Shown piece by piece: positions 32,882 to 41,282 of a stretch of DNA of 64,000 nt. The notes under the pieces are model-generated. The model saw only the letters and a list, made by a program, of their open reading frames with translations. It ran no database searches and was not told the origin of the DNA. The stretch spans positions 248,001 through 312,000 of the forward strand of contig JAHBVY010000003.1 of assembly GCA_019637265.1 (NCBI GenBank), given 5' to 3'. This DNA is from Polyangiaceae bacterium. GTDB lineage: Bacteria > Myxococcota_A > Polyangia > Polyangiales > Polyangiaceae. Each line of letters begins with the position of its first letter. The first letter of the stretch is position 1. A program made the translations under genes and the position numbers.

Positions 32882-33301
32882 ATGACGGAAGGAAGATCAC
32901 TTGTGCGCCGTCTCTTGGCGCTGAGCGAGGCCCTCGCTGAGCTCGAGCGCCCTGAGGCACGCTCGGTGAACGCGCTCACGAGCGATCGAGTGCTCTGCGC
33001 TGCGGTCGAGCGGTGGCTGCAGATCGCGATCGAGTCGTGCCTCAACATCGCCAACCACCGGATCGCTGCTCGTGGTTGGACACCGCCCACGACGGGCCGC
33101 GAAGCATTCCTCGTCCTCGCAGCCCACGACGAGCTCGATCCAGAGCTCGCGCGCCGGCTTGGCCGCGCGGTGGGCCTCCGCGATGTCCTTGTCCACGACT
33201 ACGCCTCGATCGATCTCGAACGGCTGGCCGCGGTCGTCGCTCAAGACCTCGATGATTTACGCGCGTTTGCGCAGCACGCCGCGCGTTGGGTCGCGCCGTA
33301 G
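32882..33301 (+). CDS. HepT-like (DUF86) ribonuclease/AMPylated toxin family protein (orphan)
   Basis: 139 residues. A helical protein with the HepT signature RDVLVHDY, which fits the Rx4HxY motif (about residues 103-110), preceded by AVERWLQIAIESCLNIANH typical of the DUF86 family. HepT toxins are RNases normally paired with a MntA nucleotidyltransferase antitoxin that modifies the tyrosine of that motif. No MntA gene adjoins this one: upstream is the zinc-finger gene and downstream is a glycosyltransferase. The start was taken at the ATG at 32882; a TTG at 32846 is in frame. Confidence 0.8.
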   Translation: MTEGRSLVRRLLALSEALAELERPEARSVNALTSDRVLCAAVERWLQIAIESCLNIANHRIAARGWTPPTTGREAFLVLAAHDELDPELARRLGRAVGLRDVLVHDYASIDLERLAAVVAQDLDDLRAFAQHAARWVAP

Positions 33302-33340
33302 CGGGCGCCTGCTGTCCTTCAGGTAGGCACCCGGTCTTGG

Positions 33341-34246
33341 ATGTCTGTGAAGCTAACTAATAGCGGCGCTTGCCTGCTCTACGCCTTGGGCGGCGGCTTG
33401 GGGCACGCCGTGCGCGGCGCCTGCCTGGCGCGCGAGCTCGCGCTCAAAGGGGTGCGCGTCACGCTGCTGGTGGCGGAGCACGCCGGGGCCGCCGCCGCGG
33501 AGTTGCTGGACCCGCGGCTCCCTGAAGGCGTGGCTGAGCTCGTCGCGCTAGAGCCTCAGGAGGCCGCGGAGCTTCGGGCGCGCGTCGTGGCGCTGGCTGA
33601 GCGTCATGGCGCGAGCATGCTGTGGGTCGATACGTTCCCCGATGGGATCCATGGCGAGCTCCGGGGCCTCGAGCTGCCGCGGCTCGCCTTGCTACGGGCG
33701 CGGCGTGACGTCCCGACGCTGAAGGCGCAGCTCGCTGGCTGCCGCTTCGCCTTGGATCTCGAGCCGAACCTCGGGTGGCTCGACTTCCCGGGGGTGGTGC
33801 CAGTCGGGCCCGTGGCGCGCACTGTGACGCCGGCGCCGCTCGAGGCGGACGTGGGCTGGGTGCTCAGCGAGCCCGCGCAGCGCCCCCTGCTCACGCGGCT
33901 CGCGACCGCCATGAGTGACGTGAGCTCACGCCTGGTGGCGCCCGGCGAGGCCTTGATGAACAGCTATACTTACCGTGTGGTGGTGGGGCCGGCGGGGTAC
34001 AACCTGAGCTATGAGCTGGCGCGCGCGGGGGTGTGGCACGTGGCATTGCCCGCGCCGCGGCGCTTCGATGTGCAGGTGGCGCGCGCTCGTGCGCTGGGCG
34101 CCCTCGTGACGTCGCCCCAGGCGCTCGAGCGGCGGATCCGCGCGCTGCTCCGGCACGGCGCCACGCGCCGCGCGCCCGAGGTGCTCGACCATCGCGCGGT
34201 GGTCGAGCGCGCCCTGAGGCTGATGGCGACGAACGCCTCACCGTAG
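33341..34246 (+). CDS. GT-B (MurG/GT28-like) glycosyltransferase-type protein
   Basis: 301 residues. The N-terminus ALGGGLGHAVRGACLARELALKG has the glycine-rich GxGGHxxR-type loop of MurG/GT28-like enzymes, and VVVGPAGYNLSYELARAGVWHVALPAPRRFD near 215-245 corresponds to the donor-binding region in which such enzymes recognise the nucleotide sugar. It is shorter than full MurG (about 350 residues) and lacks an evident membrane-association patch. It faces the radical SAM gene tail-to-tail with a 10-base gap. A cell-envelope sugar role is inferred only. Confidence 0.65.
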   Translation: MSVKLTNSGACLLYALGGGLGHAVRGACLARELALKGVRVTLLVAEHAGAAAAELLDPRLPEGVAELVALEPQEAAELRARVVALAERHGASMLWVDTFPDGIHGELRGLELPRLALLRARRDVPTLKAQLAGCRFALDLEPNLGWLDFPGVVPVGPVARTVTPAPLEADVGWVLSEPAQRPLLTRLATAMSDVSSRLVAPGEALMNSYTYRVVVGPAGYNLSYELARAGVWHVALPAPRRFDVQVARARALGALVTSPQALERRIRALLRHGATRRAPEVLDHRAVVERALRLMATNASP

Positions 34247-34256
34247 GTTGACGCCT

Positions 34257-35468
34257 CTACACCAGGGGGAGCCGCCGCGGCGCTGGGAGAGCGCTCGGCG
34301 CATTCCGTAGTCTAAACTGACTTACTACTGGTGTGCTCATGGCGCCACCCGCAGCGGCGCGCACGTCGCTACCCACGCCGCCCACCTCGCCCAGGCGCGC
34401 GGCGGGGCCGATCGCCGCCTGTAGCTCTCGGTTCTCGCTCAGGTACATATCGCAGGCGTGGCAGCTCGCGAGCCGCGTGTGCTTCATTTCCGCGCGGATA
34501 GCTTGGAAGCGCGGGCCTTGAAACACCTCGCGCACTCCCTGGGTCGCCAGGTCGCCCAGCGGCTCGATGCGGCCGTTGGTCATGCAGCAGAGGTACACCT
34601 TGCCGTCCCAAGCGACGAACAAGTGAAGCCACGGCGCGTAGCAGGGGTGCGCGTGGTAGTAGCCGCCGGCGTACTCACCGGTGGCGGTCTGCTCCGCGTC
34701 TTGGTCGCGCCCGAAGGGGTAAATCGCGAGCTCCGTGAGCGGCAGCCCGTAGCGCTCGCGCAGCTCGCGCACCTCCGGGGCGATGTCGCGGTTGTACTCG
34801 CGGATCAGCCGCTTGCTCAGTCGCAGCTCGCGGCGCTTGGTGTCCACCGGCATGGGCACCAAATCTTCTGCGCCGCGCTCCCCCACCAGCTGAATCAGCG
34901 CCGGGTAGTCGCGGAAGTTCTCGCGCATCATCACGAAGTTGACGCGAAGCTTCGGGGGCCGTTTGCCCGCGTAGCGCGCGACGTACTCAATGCCGCGCAG
35001 CGTGCGCTTGAAGCTCCCCGGCACCCCGCGGATGCTCTCGTGCACCTTGGCGCTGGCGCCGTCGAGCGACGTCGAAATCCCGCTGATGCGCTGCGCCAAG
35101 AGGCGCTTGGCGCGCGCCTTGGTGAGCAGGGTCAGGTTGCTGGTGAGCGTCACCTTCACGCCGCTCTGGCTGGCGGCCTCCACCACCTCCTCAAAATCGC
35201 GCCGCGCCAGCACCTCTCCCCCCGAGAAGTGCACCTTGCGGCAGCCCAGCTCGGCCATTTCCCTGAGGATTTGCCCGAAGCGCTCGGCGCTCAGCTCCGG
35301 CGGCGCCCAGCCGCGCCCGTAGCGGCACATCACGCACTTCAGGTTGCAGCGCGCGGTGAGCTTGATCTTCACGGCGCGCAGGTAAACCGGCGGCGTCAGC
35401 TCATGAAAGCTCCGCGCGAGCGGGCCCAGGAGCTCCGGCTCCTCAATCAGCTGCCCTACGTCGTACAT
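34257..35468 (-). CDS. Radical SAM/SPASM-type enzyme
   Basis: 403 residues. The [4Fe-4S] motif CNLKCVMC places Cys at 41, 45 and 48, followed by the GGE motif (VHFSGGEVLA). The C-terminal half has a SPASM-like Cys set (HPCYAPW, LCCM, SCHACD) for auxiliary clusters. SPASM enzymes modify peptides, proteins or sugars. The last ~35 residues (AAAGGAMSTPVVSQ...) are low-complexity and look added. No obvious small precursor peptide gene was found next to it; the neighbours are glycosyltransferases. Confidence 0.9.
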   Translation of the reverse strand: MYDVGQLIEEPELLGPLARSFHELTPPVYLRAVKIKLTARCNLKCVMCRYGRGWAPPELSAERFGQILREMAELGCRKVHFSGGEVLARRDFEEVVEAASQSGVKVTLTSNLTLLTKARAKRLLAQRISGISTSLDGASAKVHESIRGVPGSFKRTLRGIEYVARYAGKRPPKLRVNFVMMRENFRDYPALIQLVGERGAEDLVPMPVDTKRRELRLSKRLIREYNRDIAPEVRELRERYGLPLTELAIYPFGRDQDAEQTATGEYAGGYYHAHPCYAPWLHLFVAWDGKVYLCCMTNGRIEPLGDLATQGVREVFQGPRFQAIRAEMKHTRLASCHACDMYLSENRELQAAIGPAARLGEVGGVGSDVRAAAGGAMSTPVVSQFRLRNAPSALPAPRRLPLV

Positions 35469-35600
35469 GCCGCCTCGCGCACTCTACCAGACTCTCTGAG
35501 GTGTTGAGTCCTCCTCGCGAACGGCGCCGGGGGTCGTGTGAAGCGCACCTCTTGGCGCGCTCACAGGAGCCTACCCAGGGGTGCGCGCGCTGTTTGTTCG

Positions 35601-35620
35601 GGCAGGGCAGGGGGTTGGTC
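35601..35620. repeat. Dispersed G-rich motif copy with shared flank
   Basis: CAGGGCAGGGGGTTGGTCCC. Together with GCTGCAGTCAC 22 bases later (35643) it matches the copy at 48925, which has GCTGCAGTCAC at 48969. Confidence 0.6.
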
Positions 35621-35693
35621 CCGCTTGACGGCTCATCAGCGCGCTGCAGTCACAGCGGCCAGCCGGGGCGCCGAGCGCACCGCCAATCAGCGC

Positions 35694-35715
35694 GGTGCCA
35701 AACCCCAAGACCCTG
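35694..35715. repeat. Dispersed G-rich motif copy
   Basis: C-rich on the plus strand: TGCCAAACCCCAAGACCCTG. It lies in the divergent region between the radical SAM and GT4 genes. Confidence 0.6.
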
Positions 35716-35820
35716 ATCCATGAGTCGCTTCCCGGTCCCATCCGCGGGGTGGCCATGGCACAAGCAGACCGTCTCCGCAGCCTTCAGCTGGCGTGGTGGC
35801 TTGTCAGTGATGCAGCGAAC

Positions 35821-37044
35821 ATGAAGCGTGGGTTCGAAGTCAGGGAAGATGACAAAGTGACAGGCGACGCCAAGCCGCTCTCGGGGCTGCGCGTGGCTTA
35901 CCTCGCGTTTGAGGGCTTCCCCAACACCAAGGGCTCGGGGACGCGCATCACTCAGCTCACGACGGGGCTCGCGCGGGCGGGCGCCGAGGTGTTCTTGATC
36001 ACGCTGGGAGCCAAGCAACTGGCCGCGCCGCACCCGGCGCAGGTGACGCTCAGGCCGCTCAAGCTGATGGAGCCCAACCTCTTGGCGCGCGGCCTCGCCT
36101 TCCGTGACCGCGCGCTGCGCGAGCTGGTCGCGCTGCGCCCTCACGTGGTGCATTTCCGCGGGGTATTCGAGGGAGAGGCGGCGGTGCGCTACGCGGCGCG
36201 CGCCGGGGTGCCCGCGGTGTTCGAGGTGAACGGGCTGCCGAGCGTGGAGCTGCCTTATCACTACCAAGCCGTGGGAGAGCACCCGCCGCTCTTGGGGAAG
36301 TTTCGGCTGCTGGAGCAGCGCTTGCTCACCGAGGCGCAGGCGGTGATCACTCAGAGCCAGACCACTCTCCGCTTCCTCGAGGATCGAGGGATACCGGAGG
36401 ATACTCCGCGCCTGGTGCTCCCGAACGCCGCCGATCCGGAGCGCTTCACGCCGGGCGCGGCGCCGCCGAGCGAGCCGCGGGTGCTGTACGTGGGAGCAAC
36501 GCAAGCATGGCAAGGGGTGGCTGAGCTCTTGATGGCGGCGCGGCGCTGGACGGCGGAGGTGCCGGCGCCGCTCGACGTGGTGGGCCCAATTCACCCGAGC
36601 GCGCGGCGCCCCATCGAGCGCCTGATCCGGCGCTTGAAACTAGAAAGTCATGTGCACTTACTGGGTCCACTCACCGGGCAGGCATTGATCTCACGCGTGC
36701 AGCAGAGCACGGTGTGCGTCGCGCCGCTCCGTCGCGACCGCCGCAATCTTCGTCAGGGCTGCAGCCCCATCAAGCTGTTCGAATACATGAGCTGCGGCCG
36801 GCTCACGGTGGCGACGGACCTGTCCTGCGTGCGTGAGATCATCACCCACGGTGAAACGGGACACCTGGTCGCCGCCCCGCGCCCCAAGCTCCTAGCGGAG
36901 GCGTTGGTAGCTACACTGACCAATCCCCAGGCGCAGCAACAAATCGGCGCCGCCGCGCGCCGCACCATCCAAGAAAAAGCCACCTGGGCACACCGCCAGC
37001 GCGCCCTGGTCCACTTCTACCGCGAGTCCGTGCTCACGCGCTGA
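35821..37044 (+). CDS. GT4-family glycosyltransferase
   Basis: 407 residues. GT-B fold: an N-terminal domain starting LRVAYLAFEGFPNTKGSGTRITQL with a Gly-rich acceptor-side loop, and a C-terminal donor domain with VLYVGATQAWQG and the nucleotide-sugar motif SPIKLFEYMSCGR. The last part (FYRESVLTR) is typical of the family end. In-frame starts at 35695, 35755 and 35821 are possible; none has a good ribosome binding site, and 35821 was chosen as closest to the conserved region. It is divergent from the radical SAM gene. Confidence 0.85.
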   Translation: MKRGFEVREDDKVTGDAKPLSGLRVAYLAFEGFPNTKGSGTRITQLTTGLARAGAEVFLITLGAKQLAAPHPAQVTLRPLKLMEPNLLARGLAFRDRALRELVALRPHVVHFRGVFEGEAAVRYAARAGVPAVFEVNGLPSVELPYHYQAVGEHPPLLGKFRLLEQRLLTEAQAVITQSQTTLRFLEDRGIPEDTPRLVLPNAADPERFTPGAAPPSEPRVLYVGATQAWQGVAELLMAARRWTAEVPAPLDVVGPIHPSARRPIERLIRRLKLESHVHLLGPLTGQALISRVQQSTVCVAPLRRDRRNLRQGCSPIKLFEYMSCGRLTVATDLSCVREIITHGETGHLVAAPRPKLLAEALVATLTNPQAQQQIGAAARRTIQEKATWAHRQRALVHFYRESVLTR

Positions 37045-38014
37045 GCCGCCAGAGCGCGATTCACCGAGGGCTCAGCTTGCACCTGGACGGCGCGGGCCGA
37101 CAGGGGCAAGGTTGGCCTGCCGAAAGTAGGCGCTGACGAGGAGAGAGCCGTGACCCGCACCGCACCCGCCCCCAACATACCTGCCATCCCTGGGATGAAT
37201 CCTGGAGCCTTCGTCGCTGGCGGTGGTGGCGACGGAGGGGGGGCAGCTGCCAGCTCAGCCGCTAGTGCTCCCGAAGGTTCGGGAAGTCCCCCAAGCACGA
37301 CCTCGCGGGTCCATCGAGCCATGGGGCGCCGAATGACGGGCTCGCGAAGGCAGGCAGCGACGCGCAGCGGGGGCGAACCCAAAAAAACTGTGGCGATGCA
37401 CCTCCGTGACCAGCGGTGAGCCTCATGAGTGGCCCCCGAGGGAGGGTTGGGCCCATCGCCTGGTTCCGCGCGGCAATACAGTCACCTGATGGCGCCGAGC
37501 GATAGCCATCGTGACGAGGCAGACCGCTGGGAGTCCATGTGTGCGCGCCGAGCTGAGGAGCTGCTCGATGAGCTCCCGTGAGTGCCCCGCTGAGGGATAC
37601 GTCGGAGCGACCGCGACGGACGAATGGCTGGATCGGGGATAGAGACCCCGGCGCCATTCGTACTAGACCCAGACTAAATCCCTGTTTCTACGCCAGGCCG
37701 ACGGCGTCGCCAGCTCCTCAGGGTTGAACGCCTGCCACGACCATTGCCGTCACCACGAAAGGTGGGGACGCCGCTGCCAGCCGACATGCGCGCGTCGCTG
37801 AACACAACGATGCGCTCGAAGCGACGCGACAGCGCTCGCACCATGACCGAAGGCGCGGGCGTGTATCAGCCATCATGCAGTTGGGGCCGGGGTGGCCGGC
37901 TTCTCCGTAGCCACTCCTTGCTACATGCGCCGCTCGAACGCCAGCAGATGTGTGGCGAATGGGCGCGCCAGCGTGGTGACGCGCTCGCGAACATCCTGTA
38001 GCCTCTCAGGTTCT
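37045..38014. other. Sparse, partly degenerate region
   Basis: About 970 bases without a convincing intact gene, in contrast to the packed DNA around it. It carries a short plus-strand remnant (37150-37419), and on the minus strand a stretch near 37760-37825 that reads like a von Willebrand A-type strand (MVRALSRRFERIVVFSDARM) but has stop codons nearby. A second minus-strand piece near 37923-38010 reads PERLQDVRERVTTLARPF and ends in a stop. It looks like decayed genes at an insertion hot spot. The identities are uncertain. Confidence 0.5.
37150..37419 (+). pseudogene. Fragment with a motif of large Gly-rich myxobacterial proteins
   Basis: A GTG-started stretch of 89 codons. The N-terminus NIPAIPGMNPGAFVAGGGG is a motif I associate with the start of large Gly-rich, possibly Rhs/toxin-like proteins of myxobacteria; this link is from memory and not tested. 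The text soon degrades into a basic low-complexity tail, so it looks like a truncated remnant. Confidence 0.35.
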
Positions 38015-38800
38015 ATGGCGGACGAACGAACCTGGCGGGAGGCGATCTCTCACGTATTGGGCGCCTCCGCGGAGCCCCTTCACTACAACGATATCACGGA
38101 GCAGATCGTCGCCCAAAAGCTGCGCAGGAACTTGGGCGCCACCCCCGCTGCGACGGTGAACGCGCATATCGCGGCGTCTATCAAGCGCGATGGGCATTCC
38201 TCTCCCTACCTCCGGGTCGCGCGCGGCGTCTTCGCGCTGCGCCCGTCGGACACCTCGACGACGACACCACACGACTCACCGAGCGAATCAGAGGTTGGGG
38301 AGGTAGAGGCTCAATACGACATCATCACCTCGTTTGGGATGTTCTGGCGTCGAGGCTCGGTCGAGTGGACAGCATCATCGCGGCTCCTCGGCATGCAAGG
38401 CATCGGCGCGAAGCAGGTGGACTTCTACGGACAGCTAGGGATCTACCTCCTCTACGACGCCCGCGAGGTGATCTACGTGGGGCGATGCACTGAGAGGCCG
38501 CTTGGCAGGCGCTTGTACGAGCATACGCTCGACCGCCTCTCAACGCGTTGGGATCGCTTCTCCTGGTTCGGTCTGCTCCCCATCTCCGAGGACGGTGAGA
38601 TCGGCGCTGCGCCAGGCCCATTCGGCCCAGGGAAGATCATCCCGGCGCTCGAAGCCGTCCTCATCGAAGCGCTGGAGCCGCGACAGAATCGAAAGCGTGG
38701 CGACGACCTCGCTGCGGTCGAGTACATGCAGAAGCTCGATCCTGAGATCGAACGAAGGAAGAAGCGGGCGACCCTCGAGGAGGCGCTGAGGAAGCTCTAG
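38015..38800 (+). CDS. HARE-HTH fused to a GIY-YIG nuclease
   Basis: 261 residues. The N-terminal winged-helix domain (5-75: TWREAISHVLGASAEPLHYNDI, QKLRRNLGATPAATVNAHI, YLRVARGVFALR) matches the HARE-HTH fold, a DNA-binding module found with restriction enzymes and chromatin proteins. After an acidic linker comes a GIY-YIG nuclease: GIY at 142-144, YVG at 154-156, the catalytic Arg in ERPLGRRLYEH, and a downstream E..LI...P..N arrangement (EAVLIEALEPRQN). All key residues look intact. Such a fusion suggests a DNA-targeting nuclease, possibly in defence. The ATG at 38015 has only a weak CAGG upstream. It stands alone in a degenerate region. Confidence 0.8.
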   Translation: MADERTWREAISHVLGASAEPLHYNDITEQIVAQKLRRNLGATPAATVNAHIAASIKRDGHSSPYLRVARGVFALRPSDTSTTTPHDSPSESEVGEVEAQYDIITSFGMFWRRGSVEWTASSRLLGMQGIGAKQVDFYGQLGIYLLYDAREVIYVGRCTERPLGRRLYEHTLDRLSTRWDRFSWFGLLPISEDGEIGAAPGPFGPGKIIPALEAVLIEALEPRQNRKRGDDLAAVEYMQKLDPEIERRKKRATLEEALRKL

Positions 38801-39123
38801 CTAGGGCGCGGGAGTCGCCGAGCGCCTTGAACATCTCGGTGAGGCTCGGCGCCGTGGCCGTTGACGCGCACGCGCTCCAGTCGTCGCGCGTCCCTGCGCA
38901 CGACGCTCACGGAGCTGCGCGAAGAGCCCAGCACGGCGCGGCGCACGGCGCAGGTGCCGACCAGAGACGCCGAGCTGAGTCGTGATCTCTTCGACCCGGC
39001 GGAGACGAAGGCCAGTCTGCCGGCCTCGGAATTACCTCAAATCCGGCCAACGAAGATCAGGGCAAGACGCATCACGTGGCGCTGAGCCTGGCGTCAGCTG
39101 CTCTGACGAGATGCTGAGTGTAG
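38801..39123. other. Intergenic remainder of the sparse region
   Basis: About 320 bases after the GIY-YIG gene. No gene with believable codon content or ribosome binding site was found; an Arg-rich 74-codon frame at 38861-39085 was judged spurious. No terminator was recognised. Confidence 0.4.
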
Positions 39124-40359
39124 TTAGCCCAGCTCACTCCCCAACCCCCGCGCCCTCGCGTAGAGCCCTTGATACGCCGCGCTCTCCTGCTCTGGCAGGT
39201 GCTCCCTGGCAACAAACGCTCTCGCGTTCGCGCCCCAGCTCGCGCGCCGCTCGCTTGAGAGGCACTCCTCGATCGCGTCCGGGAGCTGGTCTAAGTCGTG
39301 GAGGTCGATCAAGGCGCCGGTGGCGTCGTGGTCGATCAGGTCGAGGTGGCCGCCTACTCGCGTCGCGAGCACGGGGCGGCCCGCCGCCATCGCCTCCAGC
39401 ACCGCGTTGGGGGTGCCCTCGAACAGCGACGGGAACACCATCAAGTCGCACAGCGCGAGCAGGCGGCACAGCCGCTTGGGGCTCCCCGCGTAGTCGAGCA
39501 GGTGGATGTGCTGGGCGGCTTCGGGCGCGGTCTCGCGGAAGTGCTCATAGGCTTCGCGCGCGTCCGCGCGCAGCCCGCCGATGAGGAGCAGGTGCGCCGT
39601 TTGCCTGTGGGAAAGCTCGGCGAAGGCGGGCAAGAGGTAGCGCATCCCCTTCTTCTCGCGGAGCTCCCCCATGAAGCCGATGACCGGCGCGCCCGGGGTG
39701 AGCCCGAGGCTCGCGCGGAGGCTATTATCGGCGGCCTCCGGCTTGAACACCTGGGTGTCCACCGAGTTGGTGACGTGGATCACCTCGCGCCCGAACGCGC
39801 GCCCCGCCTTGCGCTGGAGCTCCCGTGAGACCGCGCTCACGACGCTCGCGCGCGTCACGGCGTGGCTCAAGAGCGGCAGTTGATCCGCGCGGAAAAGGCC
39901 GCGGTCGACGTCGTTGCCGCGCAGGCTGAGCACGCTGGGGAGCGCAGCGAGCTGCGCCGCCAGCACCCCCGCGTAACCCGCGCTCGATCCGTAGATGGCG
40001 TGCACCAAACTCGCGGAGCTCCGCTCGGCGACGTTCGCCCCGTGATCGGTGAGCGCCATCAGATCGCGCTCGGCGTCGCCTTGGCGCCCCACGTGGTGCT
40101 CGTACAGCGCGCCGACGTCCGTCGTGCTCCGGCGCGTGGCGCAGGCGCCGGGCGGCGCGTGCTTCGACCAACACACGAGGTGCACTTCTTCACCGCGCCG
40201 CGCGGCTTGCTCGGCGATGCGAAGCGACGCGCGCGCGACGCCTCCGGGCTCAGAGGGCGCGCTGGGTGCGAACATCACGACGCTAGGCACGGCGCGAGCT
40301 AGCCACGGCGCTCGAGCGGAAGCCAGCTCTCCGGCGCGGGCCTCCAGGTGCTCAGTCAT
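39124..40359 (-). CDS. GT4-family glycosyltransferase
   Basis: 411 residues. The N-terminal domain begins around residue 26 (SVVMFAPSAPSEPGGVARASLRI) with the usual acceptor-side Gly loop, and the C-terminal domain has GFMGELREKKGMRYLLPAF, the EX7E motif (FEGTPNAVLEAMAAGRPVLATRVGG) and a final capping helix. It transfers sugars to an unknown glycan acceptor. With the genes at 33341, 34257 and 35821 it makes a loose sugar-related neighbourhood. The first 25 residues are extra to the fold and the start has no clear ribosome binding site. Confidence 0.87.
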   Translation of the reverse strand: MTEHLEARAGELASARAPWLARAVPSVVMFAPSAPSEPGGVARASLRIAEQAARRGEEVHLVCWSKHAPPGACATRRSTTDVGALYEHHVGRQGDAERDLMALTDHGANVAERSSASLVHAIYGSSAGYAGVLAAQLAALPSVLSLRGNDVDRGLFRADQLPLLSHAVTRASVVSAVSRELQRKAGRAFGREVIHVTNSVDTQVFKPEAADNSLRASLGLTPGAPVIGFMGELREKKGMRYLLPAFAELSHRQTAHLLLIGGLRADAREAYEHFRETAPEAAQHIHLLDYAGSPKRLCRLLALCDLMVFPSLFEGTPNAVLEAMAAGRPVLATRVGGHLDLIDHDATGALIDLHDLDQLPDAIEECLSSERRASWGANARAFVAREHLPEQESAAYQGLYARARGLGSELG

Positions 40360-40385
40360 GAGCGGCGCCGAACGGCATTTTACAC

Positions 40386-40409
40386 GCGGTTTTTTTTAGG
40401 GGGTTAGAC
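40386..40409. repeat. Dispersed G-rich motif, T-rich variant
   Basis: GCGGTTTTTTTTAGGGGG then TTAGAC. Same design as the copies at 48414 and 63506. Confidence 0.5.
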
Positions 40410-40507
40410 GGCACCGCACCAGGCACCCCGCACGGCTCAGCCGCGCGACATCTCCAGGTCGCTTGAAGCCGCTTGGTGCCAGCCGATCGTCGCGGTAGCC
40501 TCGGAGG

Positions 40508-41125
40508 ATGCGTTCCCGCAAGGTTTTCCTGTACGTGCTCTTGATGGCCCTCGCGCTGCTCGCCTGCAAGAAGTCGGATGAGGCGGGCGCGGAGGGGAGC
40601 CCTCCCGTAGCGATCGCCTTTGATCCGGAGGCGGTGCTGCAGTCGAGTGGGGAAGTCGACGTGGAGCTCAAGCTCGCGGGTGACAAAGCCACGCTGCGCG
40701 CCGGCGACGCCAACTTCGACCTGGAGCTGAAGGGCACTCAGGTGACCCTGAGCCAGGAGGGGAACACGGTGTACAAGCTCACGCGCGAGGCCGATCGGAT
40801 CAAGATCCGCCTGCCGGATGGCACCGTGACGCACAAGCTGAAGTTCAAGAAGGACGATCGGCTCGAGCTGGAGGAGGAGAGCGGCAAGCGGCTCCACCTC
40901 TCGAAGCCGAAGGACTACGGCTACAAGGTCTACGATGGTAGTGAGAACGAGCTCATCGCCGTGAAGCAGAAGGAGAAGCGCGTGGAGGCCAAGCGCAAGA
41001 GCGGCGAAGAGGTGTGGCGCATCGAGGGCGTGGGCCCCAAGGCGGCCAGCATCCTCGGCTACGAGGAGCTGAAGCCGGAGCTGCGCGCCGCCCTGATGTA
41101 CATGCTGCACCGCCGCCCGGCGTGA
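40508..41125 (+). CDS. Lipoprotein with beta-rich mature domain
   Basis: 205 residues. Clear lipoprotein signal: MRSRK, hydrophobic core, lipobox LALLAC with Cys20. The mature part alternates charged and hydrophobic residues in repeated beta strands (VDVELKLAGDKATLRAGDANFDLELKG, TVTHKLKFKKDDRLELEEE), suggesting a beta-sheet domain. No catalytic motif was recognised. The ribosome-binding GGAGG abuts the ATG with no spacer, which is unusual. It is divergent from the GT4 gene. Confidence 0.7.
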   Translation: MRSRKVFLYVLLMALALLACKKSDEAGAEGSPPVAIAFDPEAVLQSSGEVDVELKLAGDKATLRAGDANFDLELKGTQVTLSQEGNTVYKLTREADRIKIRLPDGTVTHKLKFKKDDRLELEEESGKRLHLSKPKDYGYKVYDGSENELIAVKQKEKRVEAKRKSGEEVWRIEGVGPKAASILGYEELKPELRAALMYMLHRRPA

Positions 41126-41282
41126 TCCATCGCTGAGGTTCATGGCGCGCTGAGTCAGCCCGGCTCAATGGTGGTCAGCTGCACTGATGAGACCTTCGCC
41201 GCGTTCTGCGGCGGGCGCTGCGCGCCCGCGACTAGTCAGCTTCGCGATCTTCATGGCGGCCTTCGGCTGCCGCCTGGCGTGA

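Noticed and set aside
37262..37657. 131-codon minus-strand frame in the sparse region
   Set aside because: Low-information composition and no ribosome binding site; kept only as part of the degenerate region.
38861..39085. 74-codon Arg/Thr-rich frame after the GIY-YIG gene
   Set aside because: No start signal, no conserved feature, composition typical of non-coding GC-rich DNA.
40380..40410. T-run near 40388 as a terminator
   Set aside because: No stem precedes the T-run and no plus-strand gene ends upstream; it matches the dispersed G-rich motif instead.
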